DNA from: Anaeromyxobacter sp.
Lineage (GTDB): Bacteria > Myxococcota > Myxococcia > Myxococcales > Anaeromyxobacteraceae
Reading direction: 5' to 3'
Length of the DNA: 5,958 bases
NCBI GenBank assembly: GCA_020028115.1
Contig: JAHWYA010000129.1
Span: 1-5,958 of the forward strand
This document shows positions 1 through 5,874 of this stretch, piece by piece. Both the position numbers and the translations under genes were made by a program. Position 1 is the first letter of the stretch; every line of letters starts with the position of its first letter. Below the pieces are notes generated by a model. It searched no databases. It saw only the letters and a program-made list of their open reading frames with translations, and was not told where the DNA came from.

Positions 1-2801
1 GTCGCCCCCGGCCTCGCGAGCTCGGTGAGCGACGCGCGAAGGCGCGCCTCGAGGTGCAGCACGTCGACCCCGCACCGGCTCGCCGCGAGGGAGATCCTGC
101 GCTGCCGCTGCACGACGAGGTCCGCGCCGAGCGTCCGCCGCAGGCGGTAGAGCGTGGTCTCGAGGGCGTGCTGCGCCGCGTCACCCTCCGAGTCGGGCCA
201 GAGGGCCTCCGCGAGCGCGTGCTCGGGGACGTCCGCCCCCCCGAGCGCGGCGAGCGCCTGGAGCAGCTCCACCGGCTTCCGCCCGGCGCTCCACGCGCTG
301 CCGTCGCGCTCGACCTCGAACCCGCCGAGCAGCCGGAGCCGCGCCGGCCAGGGCCACCGCTCGGGCGTGGCGAGGACCTCGGGCGGCTCGAGCTCGCGCG
401 AGCGGACGAACGCGCCGACGTCCTCCTGCGAGACGCCGTGCTCGAGGGCGGCCGCGGCGAAGCCCGCCAGCTCCGCGCGGGAGAAGAGCAGGAGCGGCGG
501 CGCGCCGCTCTCGCGGACGAGCCGGAACGCGTCGGCGAGCGCCGCGACCCGCTCCGTGCCGTCCGGCCGGAGGTCCGCGACCATGAACGCGGCGAACGAT
601 CTCGCGCGGAGGCTGTCCACCGACGAGGCGATCTGGTGCAGGATCCCGAGCGCCTGCTCCGCGCCGTCGCGATCGCCGGTGCGCGCCCGCGCCCGCGCGA
701 GCAGCAGCAGGGAGAGGACGGCGGGCATGGGGTAGCCGCAGGCGCTCGCCCGCTCGAGCGCCTCCTCCCCGAGCGCGACCGCCTCGGCGGCGCGGCCGGA
801 GCGCAGCGCCGCGAACGCCTGGATCACGCGCAGGTTCGCGAGGTCGATCTGCGACTCCGGGCGGACCGCGCCCTCGGCGGCGACGAGCCGCTCGGCGACG
901 TCTCCGCTCTCGCGCGCGATCGCGACGCACGCCTCGAGCATGCGCGACACGAAGTCCCACGCGCGGAGGCCGTGCTTGCGCGAGGCCTCGAGCGCCTCGG
1001 CCGCGCTCTGAGCGCACGCGTCGAGGTTCCCGGCCGTGAAGTGGAAGGTTCCCACCGCCGAGAGCCAAAGGATCGCGGCCGGCGGGGGGGTCTCGAGATT
1101 GCGTGCGAGCCGCTCCAGCGCCTCCACGACGGGCCGGTTCGGCCCGACCACCCCGAGCACGAGCGCCTCGTGCGAGACGAGCAGCGCTCCGGCCGAGAGG
1201 CGGAGGACGGGGTCGGGTGCGGCGAGGGCCAGGCCGCGGACCGCGCGCGCCCACGTCGGGTAGGACGGGTGCGCCGGGAAGTGCAGCGACGCCGCCGTGA
1301 ACGCGGCCACCGTGACGCGCGCCTGGACCTCCGGCGAGGGAAACGGGAAGCGCGCGGAGAGGCGATCGTGGTCGGCCAGCGCCGGGCCGAGCACGGTGAG
1401 CTCCTTCCACTCGAACACGACGCTCTCGACGATCGCGGCCCACGAAAGCCAGGCGCCGGTGGCGTCCCCCGCCGTCTCGAACGCGTCGAGCGCCGCGCGC
1501 AGGCGGTCGCGGGCGCGGCCCGGCTCGAAGGCGAGGACGGCGATCCCCTCCCAGTGGGCGAGCCAGGGATCCGCGCTCCGCACCGGCTCCGGGAGCGCGG
1601 CGAGCCAGCGCGTCACCGTCTGCGTGCGGCCTTGCCGGAGGAGCGCGCCGGCCTGCGCGCACACGAGCCGAGCCATCTGCGCCCACGCGCCGGCCTCGGC
1701 GAGCAGCGCGATCGCGGCCTCCGCGCCGGAAGGGCCGCGGCCCGCCAACGCCTCCGCCGCGGCGCACCGCACCTCGTTCGCCCTCCCGGGCGGGAGCTCC
1801 TCCCGGCCCCGCTCGAGCAGGAACGCGCGGAAGAGGCCGTGCAGCTCGAACGCCGGGTCCTCCGTCTCGTGCCGGACGGTGAAGAGGCCGCGGCGGGCGA
1901 GCCCGGCCAGGACGCGGGGCGCCTCGGCGTTCCCGGTGGCCCGCACGACGAGGTCCGCCGTGGGCGTCTCGAGCAGGGCGACCTCGAGGAGGACCCGCCG
2001 GATCGCCGGGTCCACGCGGTCGAGGACCTCCGAGGCGAAGTACTCCGAGGTCGTGGGGAGCGAGGACGCGCCCGCCGCGGAGCCCTCGCGCGAGAGCACG
2101 AGGGAGAGCCCGGCCGCCCACCCGCGCACCGCCTGGCGGAGCGCCTCGACCCGCGCGCGTCCGGCCGTGAAGCCGCGGGCGCGCGCGAGCGCGAGCGACT
2201 CCGCTGGCGAGAGCGCGAGCTCCTGGGCGGGCAGGACCGCGAGCGCGCCGTGGGCGCGGGCCCGCGCCAGGGAAGGGGGAGGGTCGCCGCGCGAGACCAG
2301 GACGACCGTGATCCCGGGCGCGAGCTCCTCGATCCCGGCGCGCAGCGCGGCGAAGAAGGCCGCCTCCGGCGGGATCGCGTGGCAGTCGTCGAGGACGAGC
2401 ACGGTGCCTGGCCGCAGCCAATCGATGAGCCCGCGGAAGAAGCTGCGGGCGAACGCGTCGAGGTCCGGCAGGTACTCGGGGGTGAGCGCCGGCAGCGTCA
2501 CGCGCTTGCCGTTCGCGGCGCGGACCGCGACGGAGAGGAAGTGGAAGAACGTCGCGAGCTCGGCGTCGGCCGCGTCGAGCCGCAGCCACACCGCGCGCGC
2601 GCGCCGCGCGGCGAGCCAGGTGGCGACGAGGGTCGTCTTCCCGGAGCCGGGCTCGCCCGAGACCCAGACCGCGCGGGCCCTGCGCCTCAGCCGGTCGAGC
2701 GCGGTGAAGAGCCGGCGGCGCGGGATCGCGCCTTCCGGGATCGGAGGGGTGACCTTCGCCGGCTGATGGGCTCGGGCGCGTCCTTCCGGGCGTGGCCGCA
2801 T
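1..2801 (-). CDS. MalT-like STAND ATPase regulator with C-terminal SARP/BTAD winged helix (3' end cut by window)
   Basis: This is a large signal-responsive transcription activator; 933 codons are visible and the frame is open to the left edge. Near the N-terminus is AKVTPPIPEGAIPRRRLF (residues 15-32), typical of MalT-type proteins. Walker A is GEPGSGKT (49-56), Walker B is LVLDD followed by CH (135-141), a sensor-like SRGDPP begins near 170, and the MalT-family GWAAGLSL begins near 227. Residues of roughly 330-810 are helical-repeat (TPR-like) sequence, expected to bind an inducer. Residues of about 820-912 form an OmpR/SARP-type winged helix: LLGGFEV, then GRKPVELLQALA, EALWP and the recognition-helix region HALETTLYRLRRTLG. 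VDVLHLEARL after 912 should open a BTAD domain that lies outside the window. The inducer is unknown. The ATG at 2801 was chosen by comparison with the family. It has no good ribosome-binding site, and the frame stays open upstream (GTG at 2834 is possible). The gene is divergent from the lipoprotein gene. Confidence 0.9.
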   Translation of the reverse strand, partial: MRPRPEGRARAHQPAKVTPPIPEGAIPRRRLFTALDRLRRRARAVWVSGEPGSGKTTLVATWLAARRARAVWLRLDAADAELATFFHFLSVAVRAANGKRVTLPALTPEYLPDLDAFARSFFRGLIDWLRPGTVLVLDDCHAIPPEAAFFAALRAGIEELAPGITVVLVSRGDPPPSLARARAHGALAVLPAQELALSPAESLALARARGFTAGRARVEALRQAVRGWAAGLSLVLSREGSAAGASSLPTTSEYFASEVLDRVDPAIRRVLLEVALLETPTADLVVRATGNAEAPRVLAGLARRGLFTVRHETEDPAFELHGLFRAFLLERGREELPPGRANEVRCAAAEALAGRGPSGAEAAIALLAEAGAWAQMARLVCAQAGALLRQGRTQTVTRWLAALPEPVRSADPWLAHWEGIAVLAFEPGRARDRLRAALDAFETAGDATGAWLSWAAIVESVVFEWKELTVLGPALADHDRLSARFPFPSPEVQARVTVAAFTAASLHFPAHPSYPTWARAVRGLALAAPDPVLRLSAGALLVSHEALVLGVVGPNRPVVEALERLARNLETPPPAAILWLSAVGTFHFTAGNLDACAQSAAEALEASRKHGLRAWDFVSRMLEACVAIARESGDVAERLVAAEGAVRPESQIDLANLRVIQAFAALRSGRAAEAVALGEEALERASACGYPMPAVLSLLLLARARARTGDRDGAEQALGILHQIASSVDSLRARSFAAFMVADLRPDGTERVAALADAFRLVRESGAPPLLLFSRAELAGFAAAALEHGVSQEDVGAFVRSRELEPPEVLATPERWPWPARLRLLGGFEVERDGSAWSAGRKPVELLQALAALGGADVPEHALAEALWPDSEGDAAQHALETTLYRLRRTLGADLVVQRQRRISLAASRCGVDVLHLEARLRASLTELARPGA

Positions 2802-3053
2802 CGGCCCATCGTACCAGAGCGATGCTGCGCTCACGGACCCGGACCGGCGGAGCGCGGGCGCCGGCAGCCCCCCGCCGGCACCCGCGCCCCTACCCCCGCC
2901 ACCTGAGCTGCGCTCGCAGCATGGGTCGGCGCGGCTCACAGCCTGCTCACAGCCGTCCACCGGCGAGAGCGCCGCGGATGGGACACCGTCTCGGCGCCGG
3001 AGTCGGGCCGCCTGCCGCTTGCGCGGGATCAAGAAGCGTGGTCATTTCCGGCC
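2802..3053. promoter_or_regulatory. Divergent intergenic region between the regulator and lipoprotein genes
   Basis: About 250 bp separate the two divergent start codons, and no convincing gene lies here. The region must hold promoters for both directions, but no clear -35/-10 pair could be read in this GC-rich DNA. It contains an 11-bp-phased direct repeat (2934-2954), a 6-bp perfect inverted repeat GCTGCG-CT-CGCAGC (2907-2920), and a short GC hairpin GCCGGC-N8-GCCGGC (2860-2879) that would lie in the regulator's leader. A lone GCTCACG half-site is at 2829-2835. Confidence 0.6.
2912..2954 (-). promoter_or_regulatory. Candidate SARP-type operator: TGTGAGC direct repeats in 11-bp register
   Basis: On the minus strand TGTGAGC occurs at 2951-2945 and again at 2940-2934, separated by AGGC. 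A third, near-identical TGCGAGC lies at 2918-2912, two 11-bp steps further on. All three are therefore on the same helical face and point toward the regulator gene whose ATG is at 2801. SARP-class activators bind heptamer direct repeats with 11-bp spacing, usually just upstream of the -10 element. That fits the winged helix encoded next door and would mean autoregulation. The repeat is seen directly; the binding protein is inferred. Confidence 0.45.
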
Positions 3054-3923
3054 ATGCGCCACCTCGCCCGGACCTCTGCGCTCGTCGCCGCCGTGCTCGC
3101 CGCCACCGCCTGCAAGGACAAGGCGGCCCCCCCGTCTCCGCAGGCACCGGGCGCCGAGCCGGCGAAGCCGTATGCCTTCACGCTCCGGGACCTCGCCCTC
3201 GCGACCGCCGTCGACGCGCGGATCGCGAAGCTCTCGCTCGCGGGGTCCGAGGTCGAGGCGGCCCTCGTCGCGCGCGACGCGAAGGATCGCGCGAAGGCGC
3301 AGGAGCTGCTCCCGCAGGTCGACGCGGCGCGCGCCGAGGCGGAGGTCGCCGTGCAGGCCGTCTCGAACGCCCTCGATCGTCCCGCCGCCCTGCGCGTCGC
3401 GACCGCGGCGAAGGAGTACGCGGAGCGGCTCGCCGCCGCGGCGAGCGCGCCCGGCGCGCCGCTCACCCCGGAGCTCGCCCATGCGCGCGAGGGGTTCGGC
3501 GCGGCGCTCTCGGCGTACCGGCAGTCGCGCGTCGCCTGGCGCTTCGACGCGCCCGAGCCGCAGGGCGCCGAGCGCGAGTTCGCGGAGGCGCGTCGCGACA
3601 TGGAGCGCGCGGAGACCGGGTTCATGTCCCGCACGCGGGTCGCGCCGCGCGAGGAGGGGCACGAGTTCGACGCCGCCGCGGTCCGGCTGGCGGGGCAGAT
3701 GGGCGTGCAGCGCGCCAAGGCGGCCGCCGGGCAGCTCTCCCCCGCGCTCGCGCCGCACGCGGCGCGGTACGCGGCCGCGCAGGAGAAGGTGCTCGAGGCG
3801 GTGAACGCGCTCCAGGCGTCGGGCGAGGCCGATCGGCCGCGCCTCGCGCGGGCGTACCACGCCGCGAAGGCGGAGGCGCTCGCGGCGCTCGCCGACTACT
3901 TCGGCGGGCTCGCCGCGAGGTAG
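3054..3923 (+). CDS. Predicted alanine-rich lipoprotein of unknown function
   Basis: This 289-aa protein starts MRHLARTSALVAAVLAATAC. That is a short positive N-terminus, a hydrophobic stretch and a lipobox-like ATAC that would place the lipidated cysteine at residue 20. The -3 position is Ala rather than the usual Leu. A short Pro/Ala linker (24-38) follows. The remainder is rich in Ala, Glu, Arg and Lys and looks almost wholly helical, with runs suggesting a helical bundle (about 45-135 and 170-285). No catalytic motif or named family was recognised. Codons have the expected strong G/C third positions, and the signal peptide identifies this frame over the competing opposite-strand frames. 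No strong ribosome-binding site precedes the ATG; AAGAAG at 3031-3036 is too far away. The gene is probably monocistronic, with 137 bp to the next gene. It is divergent from the regulator gene, so co-regulation is possible but unproven. Confidence 0.8.
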   Translation: MRHLARTSALVAAVLAATACKDKAAPPSPQAPGAEPAKPYAFTLRDLALATAVDARIAKLSLAGSEVEAALVARDAKDRAKAQELLPQVDAARAEAEVAVQAVSNALDRPAALRVATAAKEYAERLAAAASAPGAPLTPELAHAREGFGAALSAYRQSRVAWRFDAPEPQGAEREFAEARRDMERAETGFMSRTRVAPREEGHEFDAAAVRLAGQMGVQRAKAAAGQLSPALAPHAARYAAAQEKVLEAVNALQASGEADRPRLARAYHAAKAEALAALADYFGGLAAR

Positions 3924-3969
3924 CGCCCCCCGCTCCTCCGCTCCTCCGCGCCGGCGCGACGCGCGCGCG

Positions 3970-3987
3970 TGTGAGCCAGCCGTGAGC
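3970..3987 (+). promoter_or_regulatory. Candidate SARP-type operator: TGTGAGC-N4-CGTGAGC
   Basis: TGTGAGC (3970-3976) and CGTGAGC (3981-3987) are spaced exactly 11 bp apart on the plus strand, facing the gene starting at 4061. The 18-bp block matches the minus-strand block at 2951-2934 at 15 positions. Eight bases downstream lies GGTACCAA (3996-4003), a weak -10 candidate at the distance known for SARP-activated promoters; it would give a leader of about 50 nt. The repeat is seen directly; regulation by the neighbouring regulator is inferred. Confidence 0.45.
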
Positions 3988-4014
3988 GCCCTCCCGGTAC
4001 CAAGGCGCCTCACG
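3981..4014 (+). terminator. Stem-loop, possible terminator or dyad operator
   Basis: CGTGAGCGCC (3981-3990) can pair with GGCGCCTCACG (4004-4014) with one bulged base, around a 13-nt loop that contains the palindrome GGTACC. It lies 57 bp after the lipoprotein stop. No T-run follows, so classical intrinsic termination is doubtful. It shares bases with the second repeat of the putative operator. Confidence 0.25.
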
Positions 4015-4050
4015 CGCTCGCCGCCCGTCCAGGCGCGGGCGCCCACGAAC

Positions 4051-4057
4051 GGGAGGG
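4051..4057 (+). promoter_or_regulatory. Ribosome-binding site deciding the GTG start at 4061
   Basis: GGGAGGG lies 3-4 bases before GTG at 4061 and is a strong Shine-Dalgarno match. It supports the GTG as the real start of the small membrane protein. Confidence 0.65.
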
Positions 4058-4060
4058 AAC

Positions 4061-4291
4061 GTGAGAGCACCGCCGGAGTTCAGGGAAGAGCTTCACCCGG
4101 AGGAGATCGTCCATCGCCCATCCGGCGATCCGGCGTTCGGCGTGACGGCGATCATCGTCGCCGTCCTCGTGGCCGCCACGCTGTTGCGCGTCGCCGTCTC
4201 CGCCGGCGAGGGCCCGCGGCCCGTGCAGCACGCGGCCGCTCCGCTGCCTGCGGGCAGGCTGCCGGCCCCCGCCGACGGAGCGAGCAAGTGA
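4061..4291 (+). CDS. Small single-pass membrane protein, unknown function
   Basis: This 76-aa protein starts at GTG with a strong ribosome-binding site. The N-terminal 25 residues are charged and acidic (FREELHPEE at 7-15). Residues of about 27-48 form one hydrophobic segment (GVTAIIVAVLVAATLL then RVAVSA), and the tail of about 28 residues is rich in Pro, Ala and Gly. This predicts an inner-membrane protein with one helix. No family was recognised. Its stop overlaps the start of the next gene as GTGA (4288-4291), so the two are probably translated together and may have worked together in the membrane. The 11-bp-phased repeat about 75 bp upstream is a candidate control site. Confidence 0.7.
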   Translation: MRAPPEFREELHPEEIVHRPSGDPAFGVTAIIVAVLVAATLLRVAVSAGEGPRPVQHAAAPLPAGRLPAPADGASK

Positions 4292-4395
4292 GCGCCTTCG
4301 AGGCCGGGATGATCGTGTGCTTCGGGATCAGCTGGCCCGGGCTCAAGCGCGCAGCGCCCGCCGGCCGCGGCCGAGGGCGGCGGAGAGGGCCTTGA
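4288..4395 (+). pseudogene. Truncated FGxSWP small membrane protein (PQ-loop/SemiSWEET-like) remnant
   Basis: The frame starts at GTG 4288, has GGAG 7 bases upstream (4277-4280), and overlaps the previous stop by 4 bp. It begins VSAFEAGMIVCFGISWP. From memory, this resembles the first segment of small bacterial membrane proteins (about 80-90 aa) with an FGxSWP motif, normally followed by a KS...KGKS segment and further hydrophobic helices. Here the family-like sequence stops after residue 17 (4338). An Arg/Gly-rich tail (GLKRAAPAGRGRG...) follows and ends at 4395, giving only 35 aa. The other two plus frames after 4338 do not restore the missing part, so a simple frameshift is unlikely. The break lies five bases from the stop of the convergent regulator gene (4343), and the tail runs antisense into it for 53 bp. 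The 5' end is intact, so a short product could still be made. Confidence 0.5.
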
Positions 4396-4942
4396 TCGGC
4401 CCCGCGTCCGCGCGGGCGCTGTCGACGAGGATCCGGAGCACGTTCAGGGCGGCGCGGGAGAGCTCGACGAGCAGCTCGAGCCGCTTCGCCTTGAAGCGTG
4501 CCGCCGCCTTCACCGCAGGGTCGACCTCGACGAGCGCGGCGCGCGCGTCGTGGAGCGCCCGCTCGAAGGTGGCGAGCGCGCCCTCGACGGCGCGCTGCTC
4601 CCGCTCGCGCAGCACGCGCGCGACGAGCTTCCAGACGTTCGTCTCCGGCTCGAAGTGCTCCTTGCGGTCGCCGGCGACCTCCACCGAGCGCACGACCCCC
4701 CAGCGGCGGAGCTCGCCGAGGCTCATCGAGAGCAGGCCCGTCGAGATCTCGAGCCGCGCGCACAGCTCGGGCGCCGCGAGCGGCCGGTCGGAGAGGTAGA
4801 GCACCGCCCAGATCCGCCCGAGCTGCCGGCGGAAGCCCCAGAGCTCCATGAGCGCGCCGACCGCGTCGGCGACGGCGAGGTCGACCTTCTGCAGCGCGCG
4901 CGGCGGGCCGGGTGGAGCGGGGCTGTGGCCGGGGGCGGGCAT
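4343..4942 (-). CDS. GbsR/MarR-family winged-helix transcriptional regulator
   Basis: This 199-aa predicted cytoplasmic DNA-binding protein has a Pro-rich N-terminus (1-14), then LMELWGFRRQLGRIWAVLYL (31-50), the usual opening of GbsR-type regulators. The helix-turn-helix covers about 54-81 (PLAAPELCARLEISTGLLSM then SLGELRRWG). The wing follows at 83-98 with the family-typical GDRKEHFEPET. WKLVARVLRERE and a long C-terminal helical region (about 105-190) should form the dimer interface. The ligand is unknown. The ATG at 4942 has GGGGA about 9 bases upstream. An alternative GTG at 4960 would overlap the prenyltransferase stop as GTGA but lacks a ribosome-binding site. It lies 14 bp after the prenyltransferase gene, so it is almost certainly co-transcribed and may control that operon. 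An open frame continues upstream through the prenyltransferase gene, but that part is a shadow. Confidence 0.85.
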   Translation of the reverse strand: MPAPGHSPAPPGPPRALQKVDLAVADAVGALMELWGFRRQLGRIWAVLYLSDRPLAAPELCARLEISTGLLSMSLGELRRWGVVRSVEVAGDRKEHFEPETNVWKLVARVLREREQRAVEGALATFERALHDARAALVEVDPAVKAAARFKAKRLELLVELSRAALNVLRILVDSARADAGPIKALSAALGRGRRALRA

Positions 4943-4956
4943 CGCGGGTTCCCCGG

Positions 4957-5874
4957 TCACCAGGACAGCGCGAGGTCGGCGAGCGCGCAGGCGGCGAACG
5001 CGACCGAGGCGAAGGCGTTGTAGTTGAAGAAGGCGACGTTGATCCGCTCGGGGCGGAGCGCGCCGCGCGGCGCGACGTAGACGTGCTCCGCCGCGACGAC
5101 CGCGGCGAGGATCACGGTCCCGGCGAGCCAGCCCGCCCCGCGGTGGGCGAGCGCCCCGCCCGCGGCGACGCCGAGGACGGCGGCGACGTGCAGCCCGCGC
5201 GCCCACCAGAGCGCGCCCGCGACGCCGAAGCGCGCCGGGATCGAGTTGAGCCCGGCGGCCCGGTCGTACTCCATGTCCTGCAGCGCGTAGAAGACGTCGA
5301 ACCCCGCGATCCAGGCGCCGACGCCGGCGCCGAGGACGATCGAGGCGAGCGGCGCCGTCCCGGTGAGGGCGATCGCGACGCCGACCGGCGCGAGCATCTG
5401 CGCGACCCCGAGCCAGAGGTGGCACGACCACGTGAACCGCTTCGCGTACGAGTAGCCGAGCAGGATCCCGAGCACCGGGAGCGCGAGCCAGCCGCACAGC
5501 TCCGAGATGAGCGCCGCCGAGGCGACGAACGTCGCGGCGCTCCCGCCGAGGAGCGCCCACGCGGCGCGCGGCGAGACCTCGCCCGTGACGAGCTCCCGGC
5601 GCATCGTCCGCGGGTTCCTCGCGTCGAACCAGCGGTCGGCGACGCGGTTCATCGCCATCGCGGCGGTCCGCGCCGCGACGACGGCGATCGCGACGAGCGC
5701 GAGCCGCCCCGCCGAGAGCGTCGCCTCGGGCGCGACGAGGACCACCGCCGCGGCCGCGAAGGGCAGCGCGAACAGCGAGTGGGACAGCTTCACCATGCGC
5801 GCGAGCGCCACGATCCCGTGCGCCCTGAGCGTGGGACCCCCGCCGTCAGGCGGGGTCCGGAGTCGAAGGGTCAC
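4957..5874 (-). CDS. ubiA: UbiA-family aromatic prenyltransferase (4-hydroxybenzoate/MqnP-like)
   Basis: This 305-aa integral membrane enzyme should transfer a polyprenyl chain to an aromatic acid during quinone biosynthesis. Numbering from the GTG: MVKLSHSLFALPF (27-39) begins the first helix. The first Asp-rich motif is NRVADRWFDARNPRT, with N76, D80 and D84. GYSYAKR is at 140-146. The second motif is DVFYALQDMEYD, with D193, Y196, D200 and D204. NVAFFNYN (279-286) near the C-terminus is typical of the subgroup with FSHTxFALPF N-termini. About eight or nine hydrophobic segments are visible, as in the family. Organisms of this type use menaquinone, so a role in the futalosine route (MqnP) is as likely as ubiquinone-type UbiA. 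The GTG at 5874 overlaps the upstream stop as GTGA and has a perfect GGAGG 7 bases before it. An ATG 33 bp upstream is in frame but lies inside the previous gene. The regulator gene follows after 14 bp. Confidence 0.9.
   Translation of the reverse strand: MTLRLRTPPDGGGPTLRAHGIVALARMVKLSHSLFALPFAAAAVVLVAPEATLSAGRLALVAIAVVAARTAAMAMNRVADRWFDARNPRTMRRELVTGEVSPRAAWALLGGSAATFVASAALISELCGWLALPVLGILLGYSYAKRFTWSCHLWLGVAQMLAPVGVAIALTGTAPLASIVLGAGVGAWIAGFDVFYALQDMEYDRAAGLNSIPARFGVAGALWWARGLHVAAVLGVAAGGALAHRGAGWLAGTVILAAVVAAEHVYVAPRGALRPERINVAFFNYNAFASVAFAACALADLALSW
5834..5858 (-). repeat. Strong GC hairpin just inside the ubiA start
   Basis: The arms GGACCCCCGCC (5834-5844) and GGCGGGGTCC (5849-5858) are complementary apart from one bulged C, with a GTCA loop. 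In the minus-strand mRNA the stem sits about 17-41 nt after the first base of the GTG start, within codons 6-14. No U-tract follows, so it is not a classical terminator. Confidence 0.5.

Larger units (their letters stand above)
3924..4060 (+). promoter_or_regulatory. Intergenic region upstream of the small membrane gene pair
   Basis: This 137-bp gap starts with a C-rich, G-poor stretch containing the 8-bp tandem CGCTCCTC twice (3931-3946), which could serve as a Rho-utilisation site after the lipoprotein gene. A 15-bp strictly alternating purine/pyrimidine tract (3959-3973) leads into the 11-bp-phased repeat at 3970-3987. A stem-loop spans 3981-4014. No gene is seen here. Confidence 0.5.

Noticed and set aside
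181..2589. 802-codon minus-strand open frame
   Set aside because: It is in a different frame from the regulator on the same strand, and its product is Arg/Gly/Pro-rich low-complexity sequence without motifs.
54..2906. 950-codon open frame on the plus strand
   Set aside because: Its product is Arg/Glu/Pro-rich with no domain. It lies antisense to the regulator gene, whose frame encodes clear ATPase and winged-helix motifs. This is a GC-bias shadow.
3004..3024. Possible sigma-54 promoter upstream of the lipoprotein gene (TTGC near 3019)
   Set aside because: With the correct spacing the -24 element reads CCGCC instead of TGGCA, so the essential GG is missing.
3019..3047. TTGCGC with TCATTT 17 bp later as a sigma-70 promoter
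   Set aside because: The -10 matches only two of six consensus bases, and the start would fall at the ATG. Too weak to call.
3042..4070. 342-codon minus-strand frame antisense to the lipoprotein gene
   Set aside because: Its product is Arg/Gly-rich without a signal peptide or domain, whereas the plus-strand frame has a convincing lipoprotein signal.
4246..4259. Inverted repeat GCCTGC-GG-GCAGGC
   Set aside because: The 2-nt loop, short stem, lack of T-run and position inside a coding region make it likely chance in GC-rich DNA.
4961..5560. N-terminal extension of the GbsR-type regulator to 405 aa
   Set aside because: The extra 200 or so codons run through the prenyltransferase gene in another frame and encode Arg-rich sequence. 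GbsR-type proteins are about 150-200 aa.
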